This document shows positions 18,747-26,480 of a DNA stretch of 64,000 nucleotides, piece after piece; within the stretch, counting starts at the first letter, position 1; each line of letters begins with the position of its first letter. The DNA is from Corynebacterium bovis DSM 20582 = CIP 54.80 (lineage in GTDB: Bacteria > Actinomycetota > Actinomycetes > Mycobacteriales > Mycobacteriaceae). The stretch lies in contig NZ_CP047187.1 of assembly GCF_030408615.1 (NCBI RefSeq), positions 496,001 to 560,000 of the forward strand, in the 5' to 3' direction. A model generated the notes under the pieces. That model saw only the letters and a program-made list of their open reading frames with translations, searched no databases and was not told the origin of the DNA. Made by a program: the position numbers and the translations under genes.

Positions 18747-19478
18747 ATGACCCACGTCACGTCTGCCCCACCCCCGGACGTCGCCGCCCCCGCCGACGTC
18801 GACCCGCACCGCCCGATCGACACCACCCTCACCGAACGCCTCCTCCTCGCCCTCGCGGCGGGCGCCCTCTCCGGCGCCGTGACCTGGCCGAACGTCACCG
18901 CCGCCGCGGTCGCGGCCCTCGCGTTCGGGCTCATCGTCATGATGGTCATCGTGCGGCCGGACCGCCTCCGCCGGCGGGCGGTCCGCCGGGAGCTGCCCCG
19001 GTTGGACTGGGAGGAGTACTCGCGGGGTCGCGGCGTCGTCCCCCTCCAGATCGTCACCTGGCTGGTGGTGTACGCGCTCGTGACCGTCCGGCTGCTGTGG
19101 GGTCCGAAGGACGGCTGGCAGCACATCGCGACGTGCGTGCTGGTCGGGGTGCTCGCGGCGGTGCTGGTCTTCTACCTGCCCGGGTTCACGCGGCAGCGCG
19201 GGGCCGGCCGCGCCGGCCGGGACGGGGACGGCGGGGACGGGGACGGTGACGGGACCGGTGACGGTCCCGGGGAGGGTGACGGTCCGGGGGAGGGGGACGA
19301 CGCCGGGACCCCGGGCCCGGGGACCCGCCGCGACGGGGTGTGGGTCGGGGAGGGGGACGACGCCCGCCTCCGCGGCCCGGGCGCGGGCGACATCGCCGAC
19401 GCGCCGACGACCGTGTTCGGCCGGGCGCCCCGGCCGGGGCCGGCGGGGGAGCGGGGGCCCGGGGCCGGGGAGGTCTGA
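18747..19478 (+). CDS. Iron-regulated membrane protein of unknown function
   Basis: I do not recognise the family. The 243 aa product has about four hydrophobic segments (roughly residues 29-45, 50-69, 97-115 and 122-145) separated by a basic loop DRLRRRAVRRELPRLDWEEY. A long G/D/E/P-rich C-terminal tail follows, partly encoded by the dispersed GACGACGCC repeat. The ATG at 18747 has no clear Shine-Dalgarno sequence, but TATGCT ends about 8 bases upstream, suggesting a leaderless mRNA. It is divergent from htaA and under a DtxR-like box, so a role in iron or haem handling is inferred. The gene ends in a shared hairpin before convergent moaA. Confidence 0.7.
   Translation: MTHVTSAPPPDVAAPADVDPHRPIDTTLTERLLLALAAGALSGAVTWPNVTAAAVAALAFGLIVMMVIVRPDRLRRRAVRRELPRLDWEEYSRGRGVVPLQIVTWLVVYALVTVRLLWGPKDGWQHIATCVLVGVLAAVLVFYLPGFTRQRGAGRAGRDGDGGDGDGDGTGDGPGEGDGPGEGDDAGTPGPGTRRDGVWVGEGDDARLRGPGAGDIADAPTTVFGRAPRPGPAGERGPGAGEV
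19282..19303 (+). repeat. GACGACGCC hairpin repeat, copy inside a gene tail
   Basis: CCGGGGGAGGGGGACGACGCC lies in the coding tail of the 18747 gene. Confidence 0.5.
19344..19380 (+). repeat. GACGACGCC hairpin repeat, second copy in the same tail
   Basis: GGGGAGGGGGACGACGCC is followed by CGCCTCCGCGGCC. It codes for an EGDDARLRG segment of the low-complexity tail. Confidence 0.55.
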
Positions 19479-19493
19479 GCCGGCGCGACCGTG

Positions 19494-19517
19494 CCGGCCG
19501 GTCCCGGCTGCGGCCGG
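19494..19517. terminator. Bidirectional terminator between 18747 gene and moaA
   Basis: CCGGCCG, a 10-base loop, CGGCCGG lies between the two convergent stop codons. There is no T-run. Confidence 0.5.
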
Positions 19518-19535
19518 CCCCGGATCAGTCGCGGC

Positions 19536-20597
19536 TCAGCCGCCGATGGCGCTCATCGTGCGGTCCGGCTGCACGTACGACGGGTCGGAGACAATGACCG
19601 TGTCGCTGCCGTACGCGCGGGGCTTGAGCGCCATCGCCTCCTGCCAGCGCGCGGCGACGGCGGCGTCGTCCGCCCCCGAGCGCAGGAGCCCCAGCGGGTC
19701 GGTCTCCTCCTGCGAGAACAGGCAGCTGCGGACCTTCCCGTCCGCGGTGATGCGGGTGCGTGAGCACGCCGCGCAGAAGGACTCCGTGACCGGGGCGATG
19801 AGCCCCACCTGGCCGAGGACCGGCCCGTCCGGGTCGTCGCGGTGGCGGACGTCGGACAGCTCCGCCGGCGCGGAGCCGCGGGGCACCGGGTGCGGGGAGA
19901 GGTGGAACCGCCGGGTGAGCCGGTCGCGGATCTCCGCGGCGTCGACGAGGTGCGTCCGGGACCAGGAGCGGTCGGCGTCGAGCGGCATCTGCTCGATGAA
20001 CCGCAGCTGGTAGCCCTCGTCGAGGCACCAGGCGAGGAGCTCGTCGGCCTGGTCGTCGTTGACGCCCCGCATCATGACGGCGTTGACCTTCACCGGGTGG
20101 AGGCCGGCGTCGCGGGCGGCGGCGAGGCCGCGGAGCACCGCGTCGAGCCGGTCGCGCCGGGTGATCTCCCGGAAGGTCTCCCGGCGCACGGTGTCGAGGG
20201 AGACGTTCACGCGGGTGAGTCCGGCGTCGACGAGGCCCGCGACGCGCCGGTCGAGCCCCACGGCGTTCGTCGTGAGGGAGACGGGGACGTCCGGGTGGAG
20301 GGAGCGCACGCCGCGGACGATGTCCTCGAGGTCGCGCCGGACCAGCGGTTCGCCGCCGGTGAAGCGGATGTCGCGCACGCCGAACACGCGGACGCCGATG
20401 TCCGCGAGGCGCACGGCCTCCTCCGTGGTGAGCAGCGACGACGACGGCAGCCACGGCAGCCCGTGCTCCGGCATGCAGTAGGTGCACCGGAGGTTGCACT
20501 TGTCGATCAGCGAGATGCGGAGGTCGTCGGCGACACGCCCCCAGCGGTCCGTCAGCGCGGCGCGGGACGGGGGTGCGATGGTGGTCACGTGTGTCAC
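19536..20597 (-). CDS. moaA: GTP 3',8-cyclase MoaA
   Basis: Radical-SAM enzyme that makes 3',8-cyclo-GTP, the first step of molybdopterin synthesis. The 353 aa protein has the SAM-cluster motif CNLRCTYC (Cys34, 38, 41), the FTGGEPL motif, the C-terminal second cluster FCAACSRTRITADGKVRSC, and the terminal GG needed for activity. The GTG at 20597 is chosen because GGGAG lies 6 bases upstream. MoaC, its partner, is encoded 10 kb away at 30589. The gene is divergent from modA. Confidence 0.97.
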   Translation of the reverse strand: MTHVTTIAPPSRAALTDRWGRVADDLRISLIDKCNLRCTYCMPEHGLPWLPSSSLLTTEEAVRLADIGVRVFGVRDIRFTGGEPLVRRDLEDIVRGVRSLHPDVPVSLTTNAVGLDRRVAGLVDAGLTRVNVSLDTVRRETFREITRRDRLDAVLRGLAAARDAGLHPVKVNAVMMRGVNDDQADELLAWCLDEGYQLRFIEQMPLDADRSWSRTHLVDAAEIRDRLTRRFHLSPHPVPRGSAPAELSDVRHRDDPDGPVLGQVGLIAPVTESFCAACSRTRITADGKVRSCLFSQEETDPLGLLRSGADDAAVAARWQEAMALKPRAYGSDTVIVSDPSYVQPDRTMSAIGG

Positions 20598-20986
20598 AGG
20601 TGACTCCCTTCTCCCCGGCCGCGGTGACGGGGGCCGACGGTGGTCGGCGGTGGGCGGTCGCCGGCGGCCTCCGGGCCCGTCGGGGACGGTGGAGGGGGAC
20701 GACGGCGACCCCGGCGCGGTGGGGTGGTCGGTGGTCGGTGGTGCGGGGGTGTGGGTCGTGCGGGGTGGGCGGGGGTGCGGGTCGGAGGTGCGGGGGACGT
20801 CCGACCACTGTAGAACACGTCGGTCCCCGGCCGCCGCCGCGAGTCCGTGATGTGCACGTCCGCCGTGTGGCAGTCTGGGACGGACACAGCCCGGGACACA
20901 GTCCGGCACAGCCCGGCAGAGACAGGCACAGCCCGGCACACACAGACACAGTCCGGCACAGACACGCGGAGGAGAGGCGGGAGACG
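20598..20986. other. Divergent moaA-modA regulatory gap with short repeats
   Basis: No gene is apparent. A cluster of short repeats of the form CACAGYCCGG (at least five copies, with intervening GACAC/GGCAC spacers) occupies about 20871-20966, directly before the modA ribosome-binding site. A GAGGGGGACGACGG repeat relative lies at about 20691-20706. I see no clear Moco riboswitch fold. Confidence 0.5.
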
Positions 20987-21991
20987 ATGGCGGAGGACAG
21001 GTCGGCGGCACCCTCGACGGCACCGGCAGCACCGGCAGCGGCAGCGGCGGCACTTGCAGGGGCGGCGTCGCCGGTGCGCGCGGGTCGGGGCCGGCCCGGG
21101 CGGGCGGTCGCGACGGGGGTCGCGGCCGTGGCCGCCGCCGTCGGCCTCGTGGCCGGTGTCACGGCCTGTGCCTCGTCGCCGCAGGACGAGCCGGGTGCCG
21201 TCGGGGCCTCGACCGCCGCGGGCTCCACCGCGCGGACCGGCGGCGCGGCGGACCCCGACCAGGGTGACGCGGCGACCGGGACGGCCACCGTCTTCGCCGC
21301 GGCGTCGCTCCGGCCCGTCGGGGACAGCCTCGTCGCGGCGTTCCGGGCCGCCCACCCGGACGCGCAGGTCGAGATGAACTACGGCGGCTCGTCGGCCCTC
21401 GTCCGCCAGATCGACGACGGCGCCCCCGCCGACCTCTTCATCAGCGCCGACCGGCGCACCATGGACACCGCCCTCACGCGACGGGACTTCTCCGGCGCCG
21501 ACCCGGTGGACGTGGCGTCGAACCGCCTGGTCCTCGCCGTCCCCCGCGGCAACCCCGGGCACGTCACCGCGGTCCGTGACCTGCCCGGGCACCGGGTCGC
21601 CGTGTGCGCGCGGGAGGTCCCGTGCGGCGACCTCGCCGGGAAGGCCCTCGCCGACGCCGGCGTCACCCTCGACGACCCCTCGGAGGAGGCGAACGTCTCC
21701 GCGGTCGCGACGAAGGTGTCGACGGGGCAGGTCGACGCCGGGTTCATCTACTCGACGGACGCGCGGGCGCTCGCCGACGAGGGCGTGACCGCGACGGACA
21801 TCCCCGGTGTCGAGGCGAACGTCTACCCGGCCGCGCTGACGACCCGGGGCCGGGACAACGCGACGGCCCGGGCGTTCCGCGACTGGATGCGCGGGCCGGA
21901 GGCGCAGCGGATCCTCGCCGACCACGGCTTCTCCCCGGCCCCGGCCCCGTCGGACTCCACGGCCCCGTCCGACGCCCCGGCAGGGCGGTGA
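20987..21991 (+). CDS. modA: Molybdate ABC transporter substrate-binding lipoprotein ModA
   Basis: Captures molybdate outside the membrane. The 334 aa protein has an Ala-rich N-terminus and lipobox VTAC (Cys61). The ModA marks follow: VFAAASLRPVGDSL, YGGSSALVRQIDDGAPADLFISAD (anion-site serines), and VDAGFIYSTDA. A P/S tail ends the protein. The ATG at 20987 follows GGAGGAGAGGCGGGAG. The stop overlaps the modB GTG, so ModA and ModB are coupled. The Moco genes around it are its likely customers. Confidence 0.93.
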   Translation: MAEDRSAAPSTAPAAPAAAAAALAGAASPVRAGRGRPGRAVATGVAAVAAAVGLVAGVTACASSPQDEPGAVGASTAAGSTARTGGAADPDQGDAATGTATVFAAASLRPVGDSLVAAFRAAHPDAQVEMNYGGSSALVRQIDDGAPADLFISADRRTMDTALTRRDFSGADPVDVASNRLVLAVPRGNPGHVTAVRDLPGHRVAVCAREVPCGDLAGKALADAGVTLDDPSEEANVSAVATKVSTGQVDAGFIYSTDARALADEGVTATDIPGVEANVYPAALTTRGRDNATARAFRDWMRGPEAQRILADHGFSPAPAPSDSTAPSDAPAGR

Positions 21992-22836
21992 GCGCCGCCC
22001 CCCGCCGCCCGGTCCACGCCGTCCCGTGGCCGCTCGTCCCCGTGGCGGTGCTCGCGGTGGCGGTCGTCGCCGGGCCCCCGGTCGCCCTCCTCGCGGCGGT
22101 GCCGTGGCCGCGCCTCGGCGGGCTGCTCGGTGACGCGGAGTCCCTCACCGCCCTCCGCCTGTCCGTGACGACGGCCCTGCTCTCGAAGGTCCTCTGCGTC
22201 CTCCTGGGCGTCCCGCTGTCGTTGTGGGTGCGGGACCTCCTGCTGCGCCGGCCCCGGGTGGCGCGGGCGGTGCAGGCGGTGGTCTTCGCCCCGCTCGTGC
22301 TGTCGCCGGTGGTCTCCGGCCTGGCCCTGGTGTTCCTGTGGGGGCGGCGCGGGGTGCTCGGCGGGTGGCTCGACGCCCACGGGGTGCCGGTGGCGTACAC
22401 GACGACGGGGGTGGTCGTCGTCCAGGTCTTCGTGTCCCTGCCGTTCCTCGTCGCGACGACGCTCACCGCCGTGCAGGTCGTCCCCGTCCGCCTGGAGGAG
22501 GCCGCCGCGACCGAGGGGGCGACCCGCTGGCAGATCGTCCGGCACATCCTCCTGCCGCTCGCCCTGCCCGGCATCGTCACCGGGGCGGTGCTGAGTTTCG
22601 CCCGGTCGCTGAGCGAGTACGGGGCGACGCTCACCTTCGCGGGGAACGTCGCCGGCCGGTCGCGGACGGTGCCGCTGCTCATCGACCTCGGGCTGAGTTC
22701 CGACGACATGGACCGCGCGCTCGGCGGGTCCGTCATGCTCATCGGGGTGTACGTCATGGTCGTCGCGGGCCTGGCGGGGGTGCGGTGGATCGCGGTCGCG
22801 CGGCGCGGGGCGACGTCGGGGACCGTGGGACGGTAG
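21988..22836 (+). CDS. modB: Molybdate ABC transporter permease ModB
   Basis: A 282 aa permease with about six membrane segments. The EAA loop is EAAATEGATRWQIVRHILLP at about 166-185, followed by SLSEYGATLTFAGN, typical of ModB/CysTW-type subunits. The GTG start overlaps the modA stop by 4 bases. The expected ATPase ModC is absent here: the next gene is moeA after 160 bases of tandem repeat. Confidence 0.92.
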   Translation: MSAAPRRPVHAVPWPLVPVAVLAVAVVAGPPVALLAAVPWPRLGGLLGDAESLTALRLSVTTALLSKVLCVLLGVPLSLWVRDLLLRRPRVARAVQAVVFAPLVLSPVVSGLALVFLWGRRGVLGGWLDAHGVPVAYTTTGVVVVQVFVSLPFLVATTLTAVQVVPVRLEEAAATEGATRWQIVRHILLPLALPGIVTGAVLSFARSLSEYGATLTFAGNVAGRSRTVPLLIDLGLSSDDMDRALGGSVMLIGVYVMVVAGLAGVRWIAVARRGATSGTVGR

Positions 22837-22870
22837 ACCGGACGGTGGTGGGTCCCCGCCCCCGGGGCGG

Positions 22871-22953
22871 CCCCGACGGAACCCCGCACGGACGCCCCGA
22901 CGGAGCCCCGCACGGACGCCCCGACGGAGCCCCGACGGAGCCCCGCACGGACG
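22871..22953 (+). repeat. 24 bp tandem repeat between modB and moeA
   Basis: Three units of CCCCGACGGAGCCCCGCACGGACG type lie end to end; the last carries an extra CCCCGACGGAG duplication. The unit is not coding on the + strand and lies between two same-strand genes where modC might be expected. Confidence 0.7.
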
Positions 22954-22996
22954 ACCCCGGAGGACCCGCCCGGACACTGAGGAAGGTGGTCGCCAC

Positions 22997-24325
22997 ATGA
23001 GCACATCCGACGGCAGGCACGCTGCCGCACCCGGCACGGACACCGGCACCCACGCCGGCCCGCACACCGGCCCGCACACCGGCGCGAACCCCGGCACGCC
23101 CGGCGACGGGCACGCCCCCGGCGCCCGCACCCCGGAGGAGCACCTCGCCGCCGTCACGGAGACGGTCCGCGGCGCGGTCCCCGGCCTGCACGACGCCGCG
23201 GACGGCGGGGTCCCCGTGGAACTCGCCGTCGGGCGGACGCTCGTCGACGCCGTGGAGGCGCGCGTCGACTCCCCTCCCTTCGACAACTCCCAGATGGACG
23301 GCTACGCCCTCGGCGCGCACCACCTCGACGGCGGCACGTTCCCCGTCGGGCGGACCCTGCCCGCGGGCCGCGACCCGGCGACGGTGTGCCCGGCCGGGGT
23401 CGGCGCGGAGGTCGTCCCGGTCATGACCGGCGCCCGGCTGCCCGACGGCACCGCCGCCGTCGTGCCCGTCGAGGACTGCACGCCGGCGTCGTTCGTCCCC
23501 GCCGGCGGGGCCGTCACCGTGCCGCCGACCGCGCGCGGCCGGTACATCCGGCGCCGGGGCAGCGACCTCCGCGCCGGGGACGTCCTCTTCCCCGCCGGCC
23601 ACCGCGTGAGCCCCCGGACCGTCGGCGCGGCGGCGGCGCAGGGCCTGGACACCGTGCCCGTCCGGCGGACCGCGCGGGTGCTGCTGTGCACCGGCGGCGA
23701 CGAGATCGGCGGGGCGGGCCGGGCGTCCGTCCCGGACGCGAACGGGCCGATGCTGCGCGCCCTGTGCCGCCGCCACCTCATCGACGTCGCCGGCCACGTC
23801 CGCACCAGCGACGACCCGGAGGAGTTCGCCCGCGCCCTCGACGGGGCGGTCCGGGAGTACCGGCCGACGGCCGTCGTGACCAGCGGCGGGATCAGTCACG
23901 GCCAGTTCGAGGTCGTGCGCCAGGTCCTGGAGCCGCGGGGCGGCTGGTTCGGGCACGTCGCCCAGCAGCCGGGTGGGCCGCAGGGGCTCGCCGTCGTCGA
24001 CGGCACCCCGGTCATCGCCCTGCCCGGCAACCCGGTGTCCACGGCCGTGAGTTTCCGGCTGTTCGTCGCCCCGGTGCTCGGGGAGGTGCCGGCGACGGTG
24101 ACCGCCCGGGCCGGGGAGCCCCTCGCCGCGCTGCCCGCCGGGGACGGGCGGTGCCGGTTCCTCCGCGCGCGGACGCAGGTGCGGGACGGGGTGCTGACCG
24201 TCACGACGGTCGGCGGGGCGGGGTCGCACCTGCTCGCGCAGTCCGCGGGCGCCGACTGCCTCGTGCGCGTGCGGGCGGGGGAGGACGTCGCGCCGGGCGA
24301 GGTGGTCGAGGTCCACCCGCTGTAG
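22997..24325 (+). CDS. moeA: Molybdopterin molybdenumtransferase MoeA
   Basis: Inserts molybdenum into adenylated molybdopterin. The 442 aa protein starts after an AGGAAGGTGG site. A low-complexity N-terminus of about 45 residues is followed by the MoeA core: SPPFDNSQMDGYAL near 93-106, MTGARLPDGTAAVVPVED, GDEIGG, SGGISHGQFEVV and LPGNPVSTAVSF near 337-350. A second MoeA module exists in the fusion at 28055-30244. The ModAB-MoeA order suggests one molybdenum operon. Confidence 0.95.
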   Translation: MSTSDGRHAAAPGTDTGTHAGPHTGPHTGANPGTPGDGHAPGARTPEEHLAAVTETVRGAVPGLHDAADGGVPVELAVGRTLVDAVEARVDSPPFDNSQMDGYALGAHHLDGGTFPVGRTLPAGRDPATVCPAGVGAEVVPVMTGARLPDGTAAVVPVEDCTPASFVPAGGAVTVPPTARGRYIRRRGSDLRAGDVLFPAGHRVSPRTVGAAAAQGLDTVPVRRTARVLLCTGGDEIGGAGRASVPDANGPMLRALCRRHLIDVAGHVRTSDDPEEFARALDGAVREYRPTAVVTSGGISHGQFEVVRQVLEPRGGWFGHVAQQPGGPQGLAVVDGTPVIALPGNPVSTAVSFRLFVAPVLGEVPATVTARAGEPLAALPAGDGRCRFLRARTQVRDGVLTVTTVGGAGSHLLAQSAGADCLVRVRAGEDVAPGEVVEVHPL

Positions 24326-24357
24326 GTGGGGTGGGGCGGCCGGCCGCGCGAGGTGCG

Positions 24358-24379
24358 CCGGTCGGGGCCCGCCGACCGG
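24358..24379. terminator. Bidirectional terminator between moeA and the lipoprotein gene
   Basis: CCGGTCGG, loop GGCCCG, CCGACCGG is a perfect 8 bp stem between convergent genes. Confidence 0.6.
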
Positions 24380-24400
24380 GACCCGCCGGCCCGCGCCGAC

Positions 24401-24787
24401 CTACTTCTGCCGGGTGAGGGCGTCGCCCTCGACGGTGAGGGTGTCGCCGTCGAGGGTGTAGGACAGTGCCCGCTCGCTGTCGTCGAGCGCCCCCTTGCCG
24501 CGCGCGAACTTCTGCCCGAGGCTGGCGAAGCCCTGCGACATCTCGGAGTCCGTGGATCCCCCGCCGAAATTGTCGATGACGAGTTTCCTGCCGTCCGTGT
24601 CGACGTGCCCGGTCAGCGTCGCGGAGGACCCGGGGTCGAGGGTGATGGTGGAGTTCCAGTTGTCGCCGTCGACGGTGACCGTCATCTGCTCGTTGGACCA
24701 GGTGCCGTCGAGTCCGTCGTCGCCGCACGCGGCGAGTCCGGTGAGGCACAGGGCGGCGAGGCCTGCTGCGGCGAGTGTCCGTCTCAT
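24401..24787 (-). CDS. Small secreted lipoprotein of unknown function
   Basis: A 128 aa protein with a clear lipoprotein signal, MRRTLAAAGLAALCLTG then LAACG (Cys22). The mature part is Asp/Gly/Thr-rich with alternating WSNEQMTVTVDGDNWNSTI and YTLDGDTLTVEGDAL segments, suggesting a small beta-barrel or lipocalin-like fold of the kind found in corynebacterial lipoproteins. The ATG at 24787 has GAAGGAG nine bases upstream. It lies downstream of a MarR regulator on the same strand, 299 bases away. Confidence 0.78.
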   Translation of the reverse strand: MRRTLAAAGLAALCLTGLAACGDDGLDGTWSNEQMTVTVDGDNWNSTITLDPGSSATLTGHVDTDGRKLVIDNFGGGSTDSEMSQGFASLGQKFARGKGALDDSERALSYTLDGDTLTVEGDALTRQK

Positions 24788-24978
24788 GGTGTCGTTCTCC
24801 TTCCGTCCGCCGGGTGCGCCGGCCGGGCGGAGGTGTCCGCCGGGTGCGTCCCGCTGTGCGGTGGGGGTCGTCAGGGGGGCCACGATGGCCTACGGCACAT
24901 GGAATCGGACGGGGGCGGGCCTGTCCCGTGGGGCGGGGAGTGCTCCCCGGGTGCAGCGGTGCGCGGGGTGCGGTTCTG

Positions 24979-25008
24979 AGGGGGACGACGCCGCCCTCCC
25001 GCGGGCCG
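24979..25008 (+). repeat. GACGACGCC hairpin repeat, copy in the lipoprotein-marR gap
   Basis: GAGGG-GGACGACGCCG-CCCTC is a hairpin followed by CCGCGGGCC. The rest of the gap 24788-25086 holds nothing I can identify. Confidence 0.6.
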
Positions 25009-25086
25009 GCGCGGTGGTGCGCCGGTCCGTGGAGGGTGGTCTGACCTGCGGGTATGCCCGGGGTTTCCCGGGCTGCCCGGGCGGGC

Positions 25087-25557
25087 CTACTCGCCGGGCA
25101 TCCCCGGGTCCACCGGCGCCGACCCGGTGGTGGACGCGAAGCGTTCGAGACCCTCGGCGAAGGCCAGGGCGAGGCCCTCCGGCCAGTCGGAGACGGCGTC
25201 GGTGATGACGGTGGCGAGGTGGCGGCGGATGTCCTCCATGATCGCGCGGCCGTCGTCGGTGACGGACAGGAGGGACGCCCGTTTGTCGGAGGGGTCCGGT
25301 TCACGGCGGACAAGTCCGGACTTCTCGAGGACAGCCGCGTACCGGCTGACGACCGTGCGGTCCAGACCGAGGCGTCGGCCGAGGCCGGCCGCATTAATCG
25401 GGCCGTACCAGTAGATGCCGGCGAGAGCCGGGTACCGTACGGCGTCGAGGACGTCCTGGTGCCGGTCAAGTGCCGACAGGTAGAGCCTCTCCCGGGTGTC
25501 GCGGCGGAGCAATTCGCGCAGTCCGACCTCGATACGTGTGCCTATCTCCGTGTTCAC
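25087..25557 (-). CDS. MarR-family transcriptional regulator
   Basis: A 156 aa winged-helix regulator. The recognition helix region is INAAGLGRRLGLDRTVVSRYAAVLEKSGLVRRE (about 54-86) followed by the wing DPSDKRASLLSVTDDGRAIME (88-108), the MarR pattern. The GTG at 25557 is preceded by AAGG. The ligand and targets cannot be told; the downstream lipoprotein and its own promoter are candidates. Two inverted repeats lie just upstream. Confidence 0.88.
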   Translation of the reverse strand: MNTEIGTRIEVGLRELLRRDTRERLYLSALDRHQDVLDAVRYPALAGIYWYGPINAAGLGRRLGLDRTVVSRYAAVLEKSGLVRREPDPSDKRASLLSVTDDGRAIMEDIRRHLATVITDAVSDWPEGLALAFAEGLERFASTTGSAPVDPGMPGE

Positions 25558-25612
25558 GTGGAGAACCTTAACAGGGAGTCGCTGAAATACGATAGCCGCA
25601 TGAGAAATGCCA

Positions 25613-25690
25613 CCGTCTCACGATATGAGACGGAATGGCGGCGTCGCGTGCCATTCCGAAAACGGTCCTGATGAGAGCGTTTTTGCTCTC
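25613..25690. promoter_or_regulatory. Three consecutive inverted repeats between marR and the RloB-like gene
   Basis: CCGTCTCA-CGATA-TGAGACGG (25613-25633), GGAATGGC-10 nt-GCCATTCC (25632-25657) and GAGAGC-GTTTTT-GCTCTC (25673-25690) stand almost end to end in unusually AT-rich DNA. They could be a MarR operator, terminators of the leftward defence-like genes, or both. The gap 25558-25837 otherwise holds no gene. Confidence 0.55.
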
Positions 25691-25837
25691 GTGCACGCAT
25701 TTTCGGCACTGTCGGACTAAGTGCACCGGTCTACGACTGTGGAGCAAAAAGCGTGCAGACGGTTCGTGCAATGTGCACGCGGGGTTGGAGGACGGGGGCA
25801 ACGATATCAGTTTCGCCGCGCGCCGGCATCTCGGAGC

Positions 25838-26443
25838 CTAAGACAGCTGATCGATGAGGACGGGTAATGCGGAGGACGGGTCGGGCCCGATCCGGCACGC
25901 GGCGAGGTTCGGGTCTGCGCGGCGTGCGGTCGCGCACGCCTCTGTGACCCCGCTGATGGGAAATGTCGCCGAAAGATGCTTCCCCTTGATGAGTCCCAGC
26001 TTCTGCAGGTCCCGGTCGAGCTGCTTGGAGGTGCGCGGGGGGCACTTGTCCTCAACGTGCCACCGTAGCCAGACCTCGAACTTCAGGTTCGAGATGAGGA
26101 GATGGATGTTCTCCTTCTTCGCACGCTTGCGGGCGCGGTCCAATGTCGAGTGTTGATCGACATCGACCAGGCAGAAGCACTCGTCGTAGGGGATGTCCTT
26201 CTGGGCGGCCTTGTCACGTTTCTCAATGCAGTGCTCGACGACCGTGAGGGGGTCGGACCCGACGCCGGCACTGACGATGTCAGGAGCGGAGGTCCGGCTG
26301 CGGATGAACGCCTTGAGTGCGTCAAGATACTCGATTTCCGTCCGGGTTCCCTCCGTGACGACGAGCAGACGACGGCGGAGTTGCCGTGGTCTCCGTGCGG
26401 TGCGTGGCGTTCGTGACGTGTGCTTGCGGTTGTTCTTTGCCAT
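25838..26443 (-). CDS. RloB-like TOPRIM-fold protein (putative antiphage effector)
   Basis: A 201 aa protein with a basic N-terminal tail. The RloB-family pattern is LLVVTEGTRTEIEYLDAL (27-44) with Glu31, CLVDVDQHSTLD (91-102) with Asp94/Asp96, and ISNLKFEVWLRWH (117-129), the usual SNxxFExWLxxH block. Glu and DxD are the metal-binding residues expected of a TOPRIM nuclease. ATG 26443 is 37 bases after the ATPase stop; a TTG at 26497 would overlap the ATPase. It pairs with the AAA gene as in RloA-RloB and AbiL-type abortive infection loci; the target is not known. Codon use is less GC-rich than its neighbours. Confidence 0.78.
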   Translation of the reverse strand: MAKNNRKHTSRTPRTARRPRQLRRRLLVVTEGTRTEIEYLDALKAFIRSRTSAPDIVSAGVGSDPLTVVEHCIEKRDKAAQKDIPYDECFCLVDVDQHSTLDRARKRAKKENIHLLISNLKFEVWLRWHVEDKCPPRTSKQLDRDLQKLGLIKGKHLSATFPISGVTEACATARRADPNLAACRIGPDPSSALPVLIDQLS

Positions 26444-26480
26444 TGGTGTCTTACGTGGTGCGGTCGTGTGGGTGTGGGGG

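Noticed and set aside
20598..20986. Moco riboswitch before moaA or modA
   Set aside because: I could not find the conserved core; the repeats explain most of the region.
25635..25841. 68-codon + strand frame between marR and the RloB-like gene
   Set aside because: It passes through the inverted repeats and has no ribosome-binding site.
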